Shown in pieces: positions 23,712 to 32,864 of a DNA stretch of 64,000 nucleotides. A program made the translations under genes and the position numbers. Numbering within the stretch: position 1 is the first letter of the stretch; each line of letters starts with the position of its first letter. A model generated the notes under the pieces. That model made no database searches. It had not been told where the DNA came from and saw nothing but the letters and a program-made list of their open reading frames with translations. Location of the stretch: positions 1-64,000 of the forward strand of contig CAINJJ010000017.1 of assembly GCA_903849645.1 (NCBI GenBank), in the 5' to 3' direction. The DNA is from an uncultured Acidobacteriaceae bacterium. Its GTDB lineage: Bacteria > Acidobacteriota > Terriglobia > Terriglobales > Acidobacteriaceae.

Positions 23712-25172
23712 ATGACAGACGCATCATGTGACATCGGCCTTATCGGCCTCGCCGTCATGGGACAGAACCTGGTTCTCAACATGAACGACCACGGGTTCAA
23801 AGTTGCTGTATTCAATCGCACAGTGTCAAAGGTGGACGACTTCCTCGCCGACGAAGCCAAGGGCACGCAGGTGGTCGGCGCCCACTCCATCGAAGAGCTG
23901 ACCAGCCTGCTCAAGCGTCCGCGCCGCGTCATGCTCATGGTCAAGGCCGGCGACACGGTCGACCAGATGATCGACCACATCCTGCCCCATCTTGAGGCCG
24001 GCGACATCATCATCGACGGCGGCAACTCCCTCTTCACCGACTCCAACCGCCGGACCAAAGACCTCGCCGCCAAAGGCATCCTCTTCATCGGAACCGGCGT
24101 CTCCGGCGGCGAAGAGGGCGCGCGCTTCGGCCCCTCCATCATGCCCGGCGGCAACCCCGCTGCCTGGCCCCACGTCAAAGACATCTTCCAGGCCATCGCG
24201 GCCAAGGTCGAGGACGGAACGCCCTGCTGCGACTGGGTCGGCGAGAACGGCGCGGGCCACTACGTCAAGATGGTCCACAATGGCATCGAGTACGGCGACA
24301 TGCAGTTGATCTGCGAAGCCTATGACCTGCTCAGCCGCGGGCTTGGCCTCTCCGCCGATGACCTGCACGAAGTCTTTACCGACTGGAACAAGGGCGAGCT
24401 CGACAGTTATCTCATCGAGATATCCAGCCATATCTTCGCCAAGAAGGACGAGGACGGCCAGCCGCTGGTCGACAAGATCCTCGACACCGCTGGACAGAAG
24501 GGCACCGGCAAGTGGACCGTCATCAGCGCTCTCGACCTCGGCCAGCCCGTCACCCTCATCGGCGAGTCGGTCTTCGCCCGCTGCCTTTCGGCTCTGAAGG
24601 ACGAGCGCGTCGAGGCGTCGAAGATTCTCACCGGTCCCGCAACCAAAGCAGGCGTCGGAGACCGCGCCGCCTTCATTGAAGATGTGCGCCGCGCGCTCTA
24701 CTGCTCCAAGATCATCTCCTACACCCAGGGCTACATGCTCCTGCGCAACGCCGCCAAGGAGAACGGCTGGAACCTCAACATGGGCGGCATCGCCCTGATG
24801 TGGCGCGGCGGCTGCATCATCCGCAGTCGCTTCCTCGGCAAGATCAAGGAAGCCTTCGACAAGAACCCAGCACTCGAGAACCTCCTCCTCGACAGCTTCT
24901 TCTCCTCCGCCCTCAACCAGTACCAGGCCTCGTGGCGCAAGGCGCAGATTCACGCAATCGAACTCGGCGTACCCACCCCGGCCTTCTCCACCGCGCTCGC
25001 CTTCTTTGACGGCTACCGCGCCGGCAGGCTCCCCGCCAATCTCCTCCAGGCGCAGCGCGACTACTTCGGCGCGCACACCTATGAGCGCGTCGACCAGCCA
25101 CGCGGCCAGTTCTTCCACACCAACTGGACCGGCAAGGGCGGCCGCGTCTCCTCCTCCACTTACACCGTTTGA
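23712..25172 (+). CDS. gnd: 6-phosphogluconate dehydrogenase, decarboxylating
   Basis: It converts 6-phosphogluconate to ribulose 5-phosphate, CO2 and NADPH. The 486 residues are the usual length of the dimeric bacterial type. Seen: the NADP-binding start IGLIGLAVMGQNLVLNMNDH, the signature IDGGNSLFTDSNRR, FIGTGVSGGEEGAR, the catalytic-helix region GAGHYVKMVHNGIEYGDMQL and the C-terminal THTNW-like segment FFHTNWTGKGG. ATG follows GGAGAGGTT. It is divergent from zwf and faces rpiB and tkt, which completes most of the pentose-phosphate route. Confidence 0.98.
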   Translation: MTDASCDIGLIGLAVMGQNLVLNMNDHGFKVAVFNRTVSKVDDFLADEAKGTQVVGAHSIEELTSLLKRPRRVMLMVKAGDTVDQMIDHILPHLEAGDIIIDGGNSLFTDSNRRTKDLAAKGILFIGTGVSGGEEGARFGPSIMPGGNPAAWPHVKDIFQAIAAKVEDGTPCCDWVGENGAGHYVKMVHNGIEYGDMQLICEAYDLLSRGLGLSADDLHEVFTDWNKGELDSYLIEISSHIFAKKDEDGQPLVDKILDTAGQKGTGKWTVISALDLGQPVTLIGESVFARCLSALKDERVEASKILTGPATKAGVGDRAAFIEDVRRALYCSKIISYTQGYMLLRNAAKENGWNLNMGGIALMWRGGCIIRSRFLGKIKEAFDKNPALENLLLDSFFSSALNQYQASWRKAQIHAIELGVPTPAFSTALAFFDGYRAGRLPANLLQAQRDYFGAHTYERVDQPRGQFFHTNWTGKGGRVSSSTYTV

Positions 25173-25194
25173 TTCACCGACCCGCGCAACAAGA

Positions 25195-25243
25195 AGACCC
25201 GGCATAACTCACGAGCTTCTCGCAAGTTATGCCGGGTCTCTTT
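25195..25243 (+). terminator. Strong terminator between convergent gnd and HAD genes
   Basis: A perfect 15-bp stem (AGACCCGGCATAACT at 25195-25209, AGTTATGCCGGGTCT at 25225-25239) is followed by CTTTG. It is probably bidirectional. Confidence 0.85.
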
Positions 25244-25261
25244 GATGACACTGATGCCGTT

Positions 25262-25882
25262 TCAGCCCCGCCCGAAGACTCCCAGCCCTTCAAGCTCCGC
25301 GCGCAACGCCGCGGCGCCCGTGAAGTGTATCGCCTTCATTCCCGCCGCCGTGGCGCCGTCCACGTTGCCCTGCCTGTCGTCGATAAAGAGCACCCGCTCC
25401 GCCGGCCGGCCCAGAACATCGAGCGCGCACCGGTAGATCGCCGCGTCCGGTTTGCGCAAGCCGAGGTAACACGAACTCAGCGCCACCCGGAAGAGCCCCC
25501 GCAGCCCGAACTGGCTGAAGCGGTACACGTTGGTCTCCCGCGCCTCATTGTTGAGCGCGCCCACCAGGTAGCCTCCGCCGGCCGCAAGCTCCTTCAGAAT
25601 CGGCAATGCCCCATCCGGCAGCACCTTCGACTGCGCGCACATGGCCGAGAAAAACTCCTCGCGCGAGAAGCTTCGCGGCTCTGTGAACACCGTGGCGTCC
25701 AGGTATTGATCGACGGAGATCGCCCCGCGCTCCCAGGCGGCATAGGGCACCGGTTGCCGGGCTTCAAACCCCGCCACATCCACCCCAAACCGGGCCAGCA
25801 CCAGCGCCCGCTCGTTGTGGTCCCACCCGTTGGTCAGCAGCACTCCGCCTACGTCAAACAGGATCACGTCAAAGGGCAGCAT
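25262..25882 (-). CDS. HAD-superfamily hydrolase, subfamily IA-like
   Basis: A 206-residue haloacid-dehalogenase-fold protein. Motif I is FDVGGVLL with D10; the usual second Asp is Gly, as in several HAD-IA hydrolases. Motif II is the Asn-rich segment GALNNEARE, the motif III lysine is in LGLRKPDAAIY, and motif IV is FIDDRQGNV. It is likely a phosphatase or related hydrolase, with substrate unknown. ATG at 25882 (TGGAG upstream) is preferred to the TTG two codons earlier. It lies 71 bases downstream of rpiB on the same strand, so it may act on a sugar phosphate; this is inference. Confidence 0.86.
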   Translation of the reverse strand: MLPFDVILFDVGGVLLTNGWDHNERALVLARFGVDVAGFEARQPVPYAAWERGAISVDQYLDATVFTEPRSFSREEFFSAMCAQSKVLPDGALPILKELAAGGGYLVGALNNEARETNVYRFSQFGLRGLFRVALSSCYLGLRKPDAAIYRCALDVLGRPAERVLFIDDRQGNVDGATAAGMKAIHFTGAAALRAELEGLGVFGRG

Positions 25883-25953
25883 CGCCAACTCCAGGTCGCG
25901 TAGTCAGAATCGAGAAGGGCGCTCTCCCGCCATCGGGCGCGCTTAGCCCCGCC

Positions 25954-26433
25954 TTACGCCGGGTTCGCCGGCCCATCCCCGCATTGGTACTTCGCCTCGA
26001 GGGCCAGCACTTTCTTGAACCGCCGCACAAAGCGCTCTTCCGTGGCGCTGAACTTCGCTTCCACAAACCGGTCCACCACTTCAAAAGCAAGCGCCGGTCC
26101 GATAATGCGCGCTCCCAGCACAATCACGTTCATGTCGTCGTGTTCCACGCCCTGGTGCGCGGAATAGCTGTCGTGGCACATCCCGGCCCGAATCCCCGGA
26201 ATCTTGTTGGCCGCCACGCACACGCCCACGCCCGACCCGCAGATCAGAATCCCGCGCGGCGCATCGCCCCGCTTGAGGGCCAGCCCCACCTTCTCGGCAA
26301 AGTCCGGATAGTCCGAAGGCTCCGCGTTATACGCCCCCAGGTCCACCACTTCGTGACCCGCCTTGCCCAGGTAGGCCCGCACTTCTTCTTTCAGCGCAAA
26401 CCCCGCATGATCCGAACTGATGACAAGTTTCAC
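25954..26433 (-). CDS. rpiB: Ribose-5-phosphate isomerase B
   Basis: It interconverts ribose 5-phosphate and ribulose 5-phosphate. The 159-residue product has the RpiB/LacAB fold signatures SSDHAGFALKEEV, the active-site Cys in ILICGSGVGV, CVAANKIPGIRAGMCHD and EHDDMNVIVLGARIIG. The start is GTG at 26433 with GGAGGAG six bases upstream. It lies 54 bases downstream of tkt; a heptad tandem repeat fills that gap and ends close to the rpiB ribosome site. Confidence 0.95.
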   Translation of the reverse strand: MKLVISSDHAGFALKEEVRAYLGKAGHEVVDLGAYNAEPSDYPDFAEKVGLALKRGDAPRGILICGSGVGVCVAANKIPGIRAGMCHDSYSAHQGVEHDDMNVIVLGARIIGPALAFEVVDRFVEAKFSATEERFVRRFKKVLALEAKYQCGDGPANPA

Positions 26434-26449
26434 GACGCACTCCTCCGAC

Positions 26450-26497
26450 CCAGTCCCTGGTCCCTTGGTCCCTAGCCCCTCAGTCCCTCAGTCCCTC
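26450..26497 (-). repeat. Heptad tandem repeat overlapping the tkt stop codon
   Basis: On the minus strand GGGACTGA units (seven- to eight-base period) start inside the last codons of tkt, so that the repeat itself supplies the TGA. They continue as GGGGCTA, GGGACCA and GGGACTG up to the rpiB leader. Confidence 0.8.
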
Positions 26498-28506
26498 TTC
26501 ATGAGCTGCTTCGCCCGCGCCGCCACGTTCTCCGCGCTGAATCCCAACTCCTTCAGGACCGTCCCGCCCGGAGCCGACGCGCCAAACCGATCCACGCCGA
26601 TCACGTCGCCGTCCAGGCCCACATACTTCCACCACGCCAGCGTCACCCCGGCCTCCACCGCCAGTTTGGGCACGCCCGCCGGCAGCACACTCGCCTTGTA
26701 CTCCGCCGTCTGCTCTTCAAAGATCTTCCAGCTCGGGAAGCTCACCACCCGCGCCCGGATGCCGTCGACGGCTAGCAGCTTCGCAGCCCCCACCGCGGTC
26801 CAGACCTCAGCGCCGGTCCCAATCAGCACCACCTGCGGCTCGGCGGCGTCTTCCAGCACATAGGCGCCCTTGCTCACACCTTCATAAACCGCAACGGTGG
26901 CGGGGTCAATCACCGGCAAATCCTGCCGGCTCAGCGCAAAAAAGCTCGGCCCCTTCCGCTCCAGCGCCAGCCGCCACGCCGCCGCTGTCTCGTTGGCATC
27001 CGCCGGCCTGAAGTCCGTCAGCCCAGGGAGCGCCCGCAGCGCCAGCAGGTGCTCGATCGGCTCGTGCGTCGGTCCGTCCTCGCCCACGGCAATCGAGTCG
27101 TGCGTGAACACAAACAGTGACTGCACCTGCATCAGCGCCGCCAGCCGGATGGCCGGCTTGCAGTAGTCCGAGAACACAAAGAACGTCGACCCGAACGGAA
27201 TCAGCCCGCCATGCGCCGCAATGCCGTTCACCGCCGCGCTCATGGCAAACTCGCGCACCCCAAAAAAGACATTCCGCCCCGCCGCGTCCACATGGAAGTT
27301 CGCTCCCGGCTTGAATATCGTTTTGGTGGACGAGGTCAGGTCCGCCGCCCCGCCAAACAGCTCTGGAACCGCTTCGGCAATCGCGTTCATCACCGCCCCG
27401 CCCGCGTTGCGTGTGGCCTGGGCCTTGCCCGGCGCAAAGCTCGGCAGCGCAGCCTCCCAGCCGGCCCGGCGCTCGCCCTTCTGCGTGCGCTCAAACTCTG
27501 CCGCCAGCTCTGGAAACGCCGCCGCATAGCCGGCGAAAAGCGCGTTCCACGCCGCTTCCTGCGCGGCCCCCCGCTCTCCCGCCGCCCGCCAGTTGGCCAG
27601 GGCCGCGTCCGGCACGGTAAAGCTCTGATCTTCCGGAAAGCCGAAAAACCTCTTGGTCGCCGCCACATCGGCCGCACCCAGCGGCTCGCCATGGGCCTTG
27701 CTGCTGCCCGCCTTGGGGCTGCCGTAGCCGATCACCGTGCGCACCGCAATCAGCGAGGGCCGGCCCGTCTCCGCCCGTGCCGCGGCAATGGCCGCGTCCA
27801 GCGCCGCCAGGTCGTTGCCGTCCGCCACCCGCTCCACGTGCCAGTGATAGGCCTCAAACCGCTTCAGCACGTCCTCCGTGAAGCTCAGGTCAGTCGCGCC
27901 ATCCAGCGAGATCAGGTTGTCGTCATAGAAAAAGGTCAGCTTGCCCAGCCCCAGCGTCCCGGCCAGCGAGGCCGCCTCGTGCGACACGCCCTCCATCAGG
28001 TCGCCGTCGCCCAAAAGCGCATAGGTGTGGTGGTCCACCACTTCAAAGCCGGGCCGGTTATACACCGCCGCCAGATGCTTCTCCGCGATGGCCATGCCCA
28101 CGGCCATGGCGATGCCCTGCCCCAGCGGGCCCGTCGTCACTTCCACCCCATCCGTGTCGCCCCGCTCCGGATGCCCCGGCGTGCGCGAGCGCCACTGCCG
28201 GAAGCTCTTCAGGTCGTCGAGCGTTACGTCGTAGCCCGACAGAAACAGCGACCCATACAGCAGCGAAGAGGCATGGCCGTTGGACAGCACAAAGCGGTCG
28301 CGGTCCACCCATTTGGAGTGAGCCGGATTGTGCTTCATCCGCTTGTTGAACAGGAGATAGGCAATGGGCGCGCAGCCCAGCGGTGCGCCGGGGTGGCCGC
28401 TTTTGGCCTTTTCCACCGTGTCCACGGCCAGCAGCCGCAGGGTGTCAATTGAAAGCTGGTCCAGCGCCGGAGTGTCGAGAGAGGGTTCCGCCAGGCTTGA
28501 AGTCAT
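26488..28506 (-). CDS. tkt: Transketolase
   Basis: A thiamine-diphosphate enzyme that moves two-carbon units between sugar phosphates. The 672 residues include the N-terminal catalytic His region [14 protein letters not shown], the ThDP/Mg motif [18 protein letters not shown] ... DDNLISLDG, and the pyrimidine domain [20 protein letters not shown] with [20 protein letters not shown]. All are typical. ATG 28506 is preceded by AAAGGA. It is first in a tkt-rpiB-HAD run on the minus strand. Confidence 0.98.
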   Translation of the reverse strand: MTSSLAEPSLDTPALDQLSIDTLRLLAVDTVEKAKSGHPGAPLGCAPIAYLLFNKRMKHNPAHSKWVDRDRFVLSNGHASSLLYGSLFLSGYDVTLDDLKSFRQWRSRTPGHPERGDTDGVEVTTGPLGQGIAMAVGMAIAEKHLAAVYNRPGFEVVDHHTYALLGDGDLMEGVSHEAASLAGTLGLGKLTFFYDDNLISLDGATDLSFTEDVLKRFEAYHWHVERVADGNDLAALDAAIAAARAETGRPSLIAVRTVIGYGSPKAGSSKAHGEPLGAADVAATKRFFGFPEDQSFTVPDAALANWRAAGERGAAQEAAWNALFAGYAAAFPELAAEFERTQKGERRAGWEAALPSFAPGKAQATRNAGGAVMNAIAEAVPELFGGAADLTSSTKTIFKPGANFHVDAAGRNVFFGVREFAMSAAVNGIAAHGGLIPFGSTFFVFSDYCKPAIRLAALMQVQSLFVFTHDSIAVGEDGPTHEPIEHLLALRALPGLTDFRPADANETAAAWRLALERKGPSFFALSRQDLPVIDPATVAVYEGVSKGAYVLEDAAEPQVVLIGTGAEVWTAVGAAKLLAVDGIRARVVSFPSWKIFEEQTAEYKASVLPAGVPKLAVEAGVTLAWWKYVGLDGDVIGVDRFGASAPGGTVLKELGFSAENVAARAKQLMKRD

Positions 28507-28712
28507 GAGTCAAAGGTCCTTTCGCTCCAGGGCAGTATACCTCAAGTAAATCCATTTACTAGAGTATTCTTCTTCGCTGCGGCTGCCTGGGTTCCGCTTG
28601 CACCTCCCCATTGTAACCAAGCCCTCGGGGCAACGCTGCCCCACAGGTCATCTCTGCCTTGCACAGACCGCGAGCTGTTGAGCTTCCACCATGCAACTCG
28701 ACGATGGCCGCC

Positions 28713-29270
28713 TCAGGCGACAGAGACGGGGACCGGCGCAGCAATGGCCTGGGCGGCGTCGAGCGCAACCCCGATGGCGTGAAGCACCGAGGCCACCCGG
28801 ATGACGGCCATGACCAGCTCTTCGGATGCGCCCTTCTCGCGGACCACCTTTTCATGGGCGTCCAGGCACTTGCCGCAGCCGTTGATGGCCGAGACGGCCA
28901 GGGACCAGAGCTCGAAGTCCACCTCTTCCACGCCGTGGCCGCGGAGCCCGTTCATGCGCAGCCGCGCCCCCATGGTGGAGTATTTGGGGTTCGAGCTGAG
29001 GTGCTGAAAGCGGTAAAAGATGTTGTTCATGCCCATGATGGAGGCCGAGGTGCGCGCGGCTTCCAGCGCCTGCGGGGACAAGTGGCCAGGGGCATCCGCA
29101 AAGACGGCGGCTGTGAGCGACTCCGAGCGCGTGGCGATGGCCGTGGCCACCACCGTCCCCCAGAGCTGCTGCGGAGTGAGCTCGGAATTGTTGCGCACCA
29201 GCGAAGAGAAGTTGAGTTTGAGGTCTTTGGCAGACGGGGGAAGGCTGTCAATGAGGGCGTCAAGAGACAT
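28713..29270 (-). CDS. ahpD: Alkylhydroperoxidase AhpD (carboxymuconolactone-decarboxylase fold)
   Basis: A 185-residue AhpD-type protein that reduces and supports AhpC or acts as a weak peroxidase itself. The active site is C132-G-K-C135 with H139 (INGCGKCLDAHEK), the expected CxxC plus His. The order ahpC then ahpD on the same strand matches the classic operon. A 170-base gap between them holds a heptad repeat and a hairpin. The 28507-28712 spacer downstream contains only a small hairpin (GGGGCAGCGTTGCCCC near 28627). Confidence 0.95.
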   Translation of the reverse strand: MSLDALIDSLPPSAKDLKLNFSSLVRNNSELTPQQLWGTVVATAIATRSESLTAAVFADAPGHLSPQALEAARTSASIMGMNNIFYRFQHLSSNPKYSTMGARLRMNGLRGHGVEEVDFELWSLAVSAINGCGKCLDAHEKVVREKGASEELVMAVIRVASVLHAIGVALDAAQAIAAPVPVSVA

Positions 29271-29366
29271 GGGAGGCTCCAGGGCTTTTGTTGGTTCATA
29301 TATCCCAGTCGGCAGAGAGGAGGCCAGTTGCGACCAGGACAGAAAGCTTTATGAGGGAGGGCGCCC

Positions 29367-29394
29367 AGGGTTGGCTGGAGAGGCAACCAACCCT
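29367..29394 (-). other. Hairpin in the ahpC-ahpD gap
   Basis: AGGGTTGG (29367-29374) and CCAACCCT (29387-29394) form an 8-bp stem with a 12-base loop. No T tract follows on the minus strand, so an mRNA-processing or attenuating role is more likely than full termination. Confidence 0.45.
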
Positions 29395-29396
29395 GC

Positions 29397-29438
29397 TCAC
29401 TCTTCACTGAAAACTGACCACTGACTACTGACCACTGA
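29397..29438 (-). repeat. Heptad tandem repeat just after the ahpC stop codon
   Basis: On the minus strand the units CAGTGGT, CAGTAGT, CAGTGGT, CAGTTTT and CAGTGAA follow the TAA of ahpC after a few bases. Confidence 0.8.
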
Positions 29439-29440
29439 CG

Positions 29441-29977
29441 TTAGACGTGGATGGTCTCTTCGCCCTTGTGCCAGTTGCAGGGGCACAGTTCGTCGGTCTG
29501 CAGCGCGTCGAGCACGCGGAGCACTTCCTGGGGATTGCGGCCGACGGAGAGGTCGGTGACATAGACAAAGCGGATCACGTTCTCCGGGTCCACGATGAAG
29601 GTGGCCCGCTGGCTGACGCCGGCCTTCAGGTCCAGAATCCCCAACTGCTCGCTCAGGTCGCGCTTGATGTCCGAGAGCATGGGGAAGGGCAGGTTCTTCA
29701 GGTCGGGGTGGCTGTTCCGCCATGCGTGGTGCACAAACTCGGAGTCGACGCTGGCGCCCAGAACCTGCGCGTCGCGGTCTGCGAACTCCTGGTTGGCCTT
29801 GCCAAATGCGGCAATCTCGGTGGGGCACACGAAGGTGAAGTCCTTGGGCCAGAAGAAGTACACCTTCCACTTGCCTTCATAGCTTTTCTCGGTGATGGTC
29901 TCGAAGGCCTTTTTGAGGTCGAGGTCAACGACGGCAGTAAGTTCAAATGCGGGAAAATTCTCTCCAACGGTGAGCAT
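29441..29977 (-). CDS. ahpC: Peroxiredoxin AhpC
   Basis: It reduces hydrogen peroxide and organic hydroperoxides. The 178-residue product starts at ATG 29977 with AAGGAG eight bases upstream; the much longer open frame upstream is not supported. The peroxidatic Cys is C51 (DFTFVCPTEIAAF), and the resolving Cys is C165 or C167 near the C-terminus (ELCPCNWHKGEET). The ending CNWHKGEE is usual for AhpC partnered with AhpD. The upstream region 29978-30257 (280 bases) probably holds its promoter; I see no gene there. Confidence 0.95.
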   Translation of the reverse strand: MLTVGENFPAFELTAVVDLDLKKAFETITEKSYEGKWKVYFFWPKDFTFVCPTEIAAFGKANQEFADRDAQVLGASVDSEFVHHAWRNSHPDLKNLPFPMLSDIKRDLSEQLGILDLKAGVSQRATFIVDPENVIRFVYVTDLSVGRNPQEVLRVLDALQTDELCPCNWHKGEETIHV

Positions 29978-30257
29978 GCTTGACTCCTTGCGGTTGATTG
30001 GGTTGACGGCTTGCGGCGGGCCTGTTCGGTCGCGGTCCGCAAAAAAGCAATGAATGAGGCCGATGGTTTTGTTGTGCGGCAGCGCACGCCAGACTCGAAG
30101 CCCCGCGCGCAATGCCCTCCTCACAAGAGATGCCCCGGCGAAAGGGAGGATTCCGGCCTGTGGGAATGCTTGCTCCCAGAATACCGTGTTGCGGGATGGG
30201 GGAAGCGGGATTTTGATTGGATGAAGAATCAGGGCCAAAATCGGGCCCGAAGGAGTT

Positions 30258-31184
30258 CTAGTGCGGGCCGCTCTGGCGAGCCTGCCACACGAGGCGCGCG
30301 GCGGTGAGGTCTTCGATCGCCATCCCGACGGATTTGAAGACAATGCGCCTCTGGCGTGGCGCGGCGACCGGGTTGGCGAGAATTTCGCCGATCTCATGCT
30401 GCACCCGCACTCCAGAGAGGATGACGTCCCCCGACTCGCGCTCCGCGCAGCCGCGGGACTCGGCGACAACAACGCTCGAGCGCATCGCTTCGTCATCCAG
30501 TTCGCGGAGCGTGGAGCCGGTGGCGCCTACGGCGAGCACCAGAGCGTGGGGAGCAAGCCAGCGCCCTTCCAGGACAGGCGCGGGCGAGGACGTAACCGTG
30601 AGAACCACATCGCACGCCGCCGCTTCCTCAATCGCGACCGCCCGTGCGTCCGAGTGCCCTGCCAGCTTTTGAGCGTGTTCAGGGGTCCGGCTCCAGATGC
30701 GGACATCGGTCAGCGAGGGGCGAACCAGGCGAAGCGCCTGGAGGTGGGAACGCGCCTGGACTCCCGATCCGAGGATGCCCAGACTGGTGACTGCCGGCGA
30801 GGCGAGAGCGTCGAGAGCCACGGCGGAGACGGCCGCGGTGCGCATCTCGGTGATCAGCCGGCCATCCATCAGGGCCAGCGGCTCGCCGGTCGAGCGCCGC
30901 AGCAGTTCGATGACGGCCATGTGGGTGTCGAGGCCCAGTTCGGCATTGCCGGGATAAAAGGTGACAGTCTTCACGCCCATGAAATCGCCGTGGATCGCCG
31001 GCATGACGGCAAACCATCCGTTGCGGTAGCCCTCGGCGTTGCCGGCGCGGAGGATGGTGCGCGGGGGCTGCTCCACAAGGCCCGCGGAGAAGTCGATGAG
31101 CGCCTCGCGGATGGCGGGGATGAGTGATGGGTAGTTGAGGGCGGCGCGAAGTTCGTGCTCGGGAATGTACATGGGATCGGGCAC
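30258..31184 (-). CDS. Ornithine cyclodeaminase / mu-crystallin family protein
   Basis: A 308-residue NAD(P)-dependent protein of the OCD/mu-crystallin family, whose members include ornithine cyclodeaminase, alanine dehydrogenase and ketimine reductases. Seen are the substrate-binding N-terminus with an Arg/Lys pattern (MGVKTVTFYPGN), ALMDGRLITEMRTAAVSAVA and the dinucleotide motif LGILGSGVQARSHLQAL. Exact chemistry cannot be told from sequence alone. GTG 31184 gives the longest frame and ATG 31172 is also possible; neither has a strong ribosome site. It lies 33 bases after the DUF2203 gene. Confidence 0.88.
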   Translation of the reverse strand: MPDPMYIPEHELRAALNYPSLIPAIREALIDFSAGLVEQPPRTILRAGNAEGYRNGWFAVMPAIHGDFMGVKTVTFYPGNAELGLDTHMAVIELLRRSTGEPLALMDGRLITEMRTAAVSAVALDALASPAVTSLGILGSGVQARSHLQALRLVRPSLTDVRIWSRTPEHAQKLAGHSDARAVAIEEAAACDVVLTVTSSPAPVLEGRWLAPHALVLAVGATGSTLRELDDEAMRSSVVVAESRGCAERESGDVILSGVRVQHEIGEILANPVAAPRQRRIVFKSVGMAIEDLTAARLVWQARQSGPH

Positions 31185-31217
31185 CCGGAGGCAGTGAATC
31201 CAGCAGGTTTCTTGGGG

Positions 31218-31658
31218 CTAGTTGGGCCTTCCGCCCTGGGACGAGCGGCGGCGGAAGCGCTCATCCACCGGCTGGCGGCTGCTGAACCCGGATTCCATGC
31301 TGTGCCAGTGTTCGATGGAGGGCTCGCCCAATCGCCAGCACAGAAGGACCGTCTGGTCCTCGATGCGGCAGGGGAAGTCGAGCAGTCCGGAGTCGAGGTC
31401 CTTGACCTGCACGCCAATGGTGTCGATCTCGGAGATGGTCTCGCGCACGGTCTGGAGTTGAACGTCCATCTCCGCGCGCTGTGCCGTGATCTTGACCGTG
31501 TCCACCCTCATGCCGCCGGAGAGGTAGATGCGGCGGGCCAGGTCGCCCAGACCGGACTCGATCTCTTCAGCCGCGCGCTTGCCCTCCATGGCGCGCTTCA
31601 GCAGCGCCTCCAGAACGGGGAGCAGGGATTGCGCTTCATCGAGAGTAAAGGTCTTCAT
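31218..31658 (-). CDS. DUF2203 family protein
   Basis: A 146-residue protein recognised as DUF2203 from its ordering: a helical N-terminus (FTLDEAQSLLPVLEALLKRA), a long central helix pair, and the conserved motif VKDLDSGLLDFPCRIEDQTV with LLCWRLGEPSIEHWH. Function is unknown. AAGGAAA precedes the ATG. It is in a minus-strand run between nadA and the OCD-family gene, but I see no functional link. Confidence 0.85.
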   Translation of the reverse strand: MKTFTLDEAQSLLPVLEALLKRAMEGKRAAEEIESGLGDLARRIYLSGGMRVDTVKITAQRAEMDVQLQTVRETISEIDTIGVQVKDLDSGLLDFPCRIEDQTVLLCWRLGEPSIEHWHSMESGFSSRQPVDERFRRRSSQGGRPN

Positions 31659-31719
31659 TCGGGGAATTTCCTTGATTCCAGCTTACAGCCAACCCGTTCG
31701 CGACTCCAGCACTTTGCGC

Positions 31720-32859
31720 TCATCCCGCGGAAGTTTCCAGCATCCGGTCAAGCGCCACCCTGGCCCATCGTTTCACACTGGCCCTCACCTTGATCCGGTT
31801 GACCACGCGGCCCTCCACCAGGTTTTCCAGCGCCCAGCACAGATGCTGCGGGGTAATCCGGTACATAGTGGTGCACAGGCAGCCGGTGTCATCGAGAGTG
31901 ATGATTCGCTTGCCCTGCTCTGCGAATCGCTTCGCCATGCGGTTGACCAGGTGGATCTCCGTGCCGACGGCAAACATCTGCCCCGCTGGCGCCTGCTCGA
32001 CGAGCGCGATCAGCCTCTCGGTCGATCCCAGCGCGTCGGCCTTCTGGCAGACCTCCCAGCGGCACTCGGGATGGACAATGACCTGGATGCCCGGATACTT
32101 GGCGCGGACCTGGTCCACATGACTGGGGAGGAACCGCTGATGGACGGCGCAGTGACCCTTCCAGAGCACGATGCGGCTGGCCTCGAAGGTCGCGCGGCTC
32201 TGGCCGCCCTGCAGCGCCCAGGGGTCCCAGACCACCATCTGGTCCAGGGGAATGCCCATGGCGTAGCCGGTGTTGCGGCCCAGGTGCTGGTCCGGGAGAA
32301 AGAGGATACGCTTGCCCCGCGCAAAGGCCCACTCGAAAGCGGCGCGGGCGTTGGACGAGGTGCAGACCAGCCCGCCCCGCTCCCCGCAAAAAGCTTTGAT
32401 GGCGGCCGAGGAGTTCATGTAGGTGAGGGGGATGATGCTGTCGGCCAGTCCCATCTGCTCCAGGGCCTCCCAGCAGGCTTCCACCTGGGAGATCTCCGCC
32501 ATGTCCGCCATCGAGCAACCGGCGTTCAGGTCGGGCAGGATGACCTGCTGGCCATCGCGCCCGAGCACGTCCGCGCTTTCGGCCATGAAGTGCACGCCGC
32601 AGAAGACAATGTACTTGGCGTCGGTGTCGGCGGCGATGCGGGAGAGCTTGTAGCTGTCCCCGGTGGCATCGGCAAAGCGCACAACTTCATCGCGCTGGTA
32701 GTGGTGGCCAAGCAGGATCGTGGTGGCCCCGAGCCGGGCACGGGCAGCCGCAATGCGGGCGTCCATGGTGTGGTCGGGGAGCGCGAGATAGTTTTCCAGG
32801 CTGCAAACGTTCTCAGCCTCCGGCGCTGCCGCCGGCAAATCGTCAAGAACCAGGTTCAC
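31720..32859 (-). CDS. nadA: Quinolinate synthase
   Basis: A [4Fe-4S] enzyme that condenses iminoaspartate with dihydroxyacetone phosphate to make quinolinate for NAD synthesis. The 379 residues contain AKYIVFCGVHFMAESADVL, LPDLNAGCSMADM, the Cys-bearing VHPECRWEVC, MFAVGTEIHLVNRM and GCLCTTMYRI; the three cluster cysteines are in place. The start is GTG 32859 with AAGGCGG upstream. The leader matches the NAD+-I riboswitch. No nadB or nadC is seen in the window. Confidence 0.96.
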   Translation of the reverse strand: MNLVLDDLPAAAPEAENVCSLENYLALPDHTMDARIAAARARLGATTILLGHHYQRDEVVRFADATGDSYKLSRIAADTDAKYIVFCGVHFMAESADVLGRDGQQVILPDLNAGCSMADMAEISQVEACWEALEQMGLADSIIPLTYMNSSAAIKAFCGERGGLVCTSSNARAAFEWAFARGKRILFLPDQHLGRNTGYAMGIPLDQMVVWDPWALQGGQSRATFEASRIVLWKGHCAVHQRFLPSHVDQVRAKYPGIQVIVHPECRWEVCQKADALGSTERLIALVEQAPAGQMFAVGTEIHLVNRMAKRFAEQGKRIITLDDTGCLCTTMYRITPQHLCWALENLVEGRVVNRIKVRASVKRWARVALDRMLETSAG

Positions 32860-32864
32860 TGTAA

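Noticed and set aside
29978..30496. A long N-terminal extension of AhpC
   Set aside because: ATG 29977 has a strong ribosome site and gives the standard AhpC length; the upstream residues resemble no protein and overlap the next gene.
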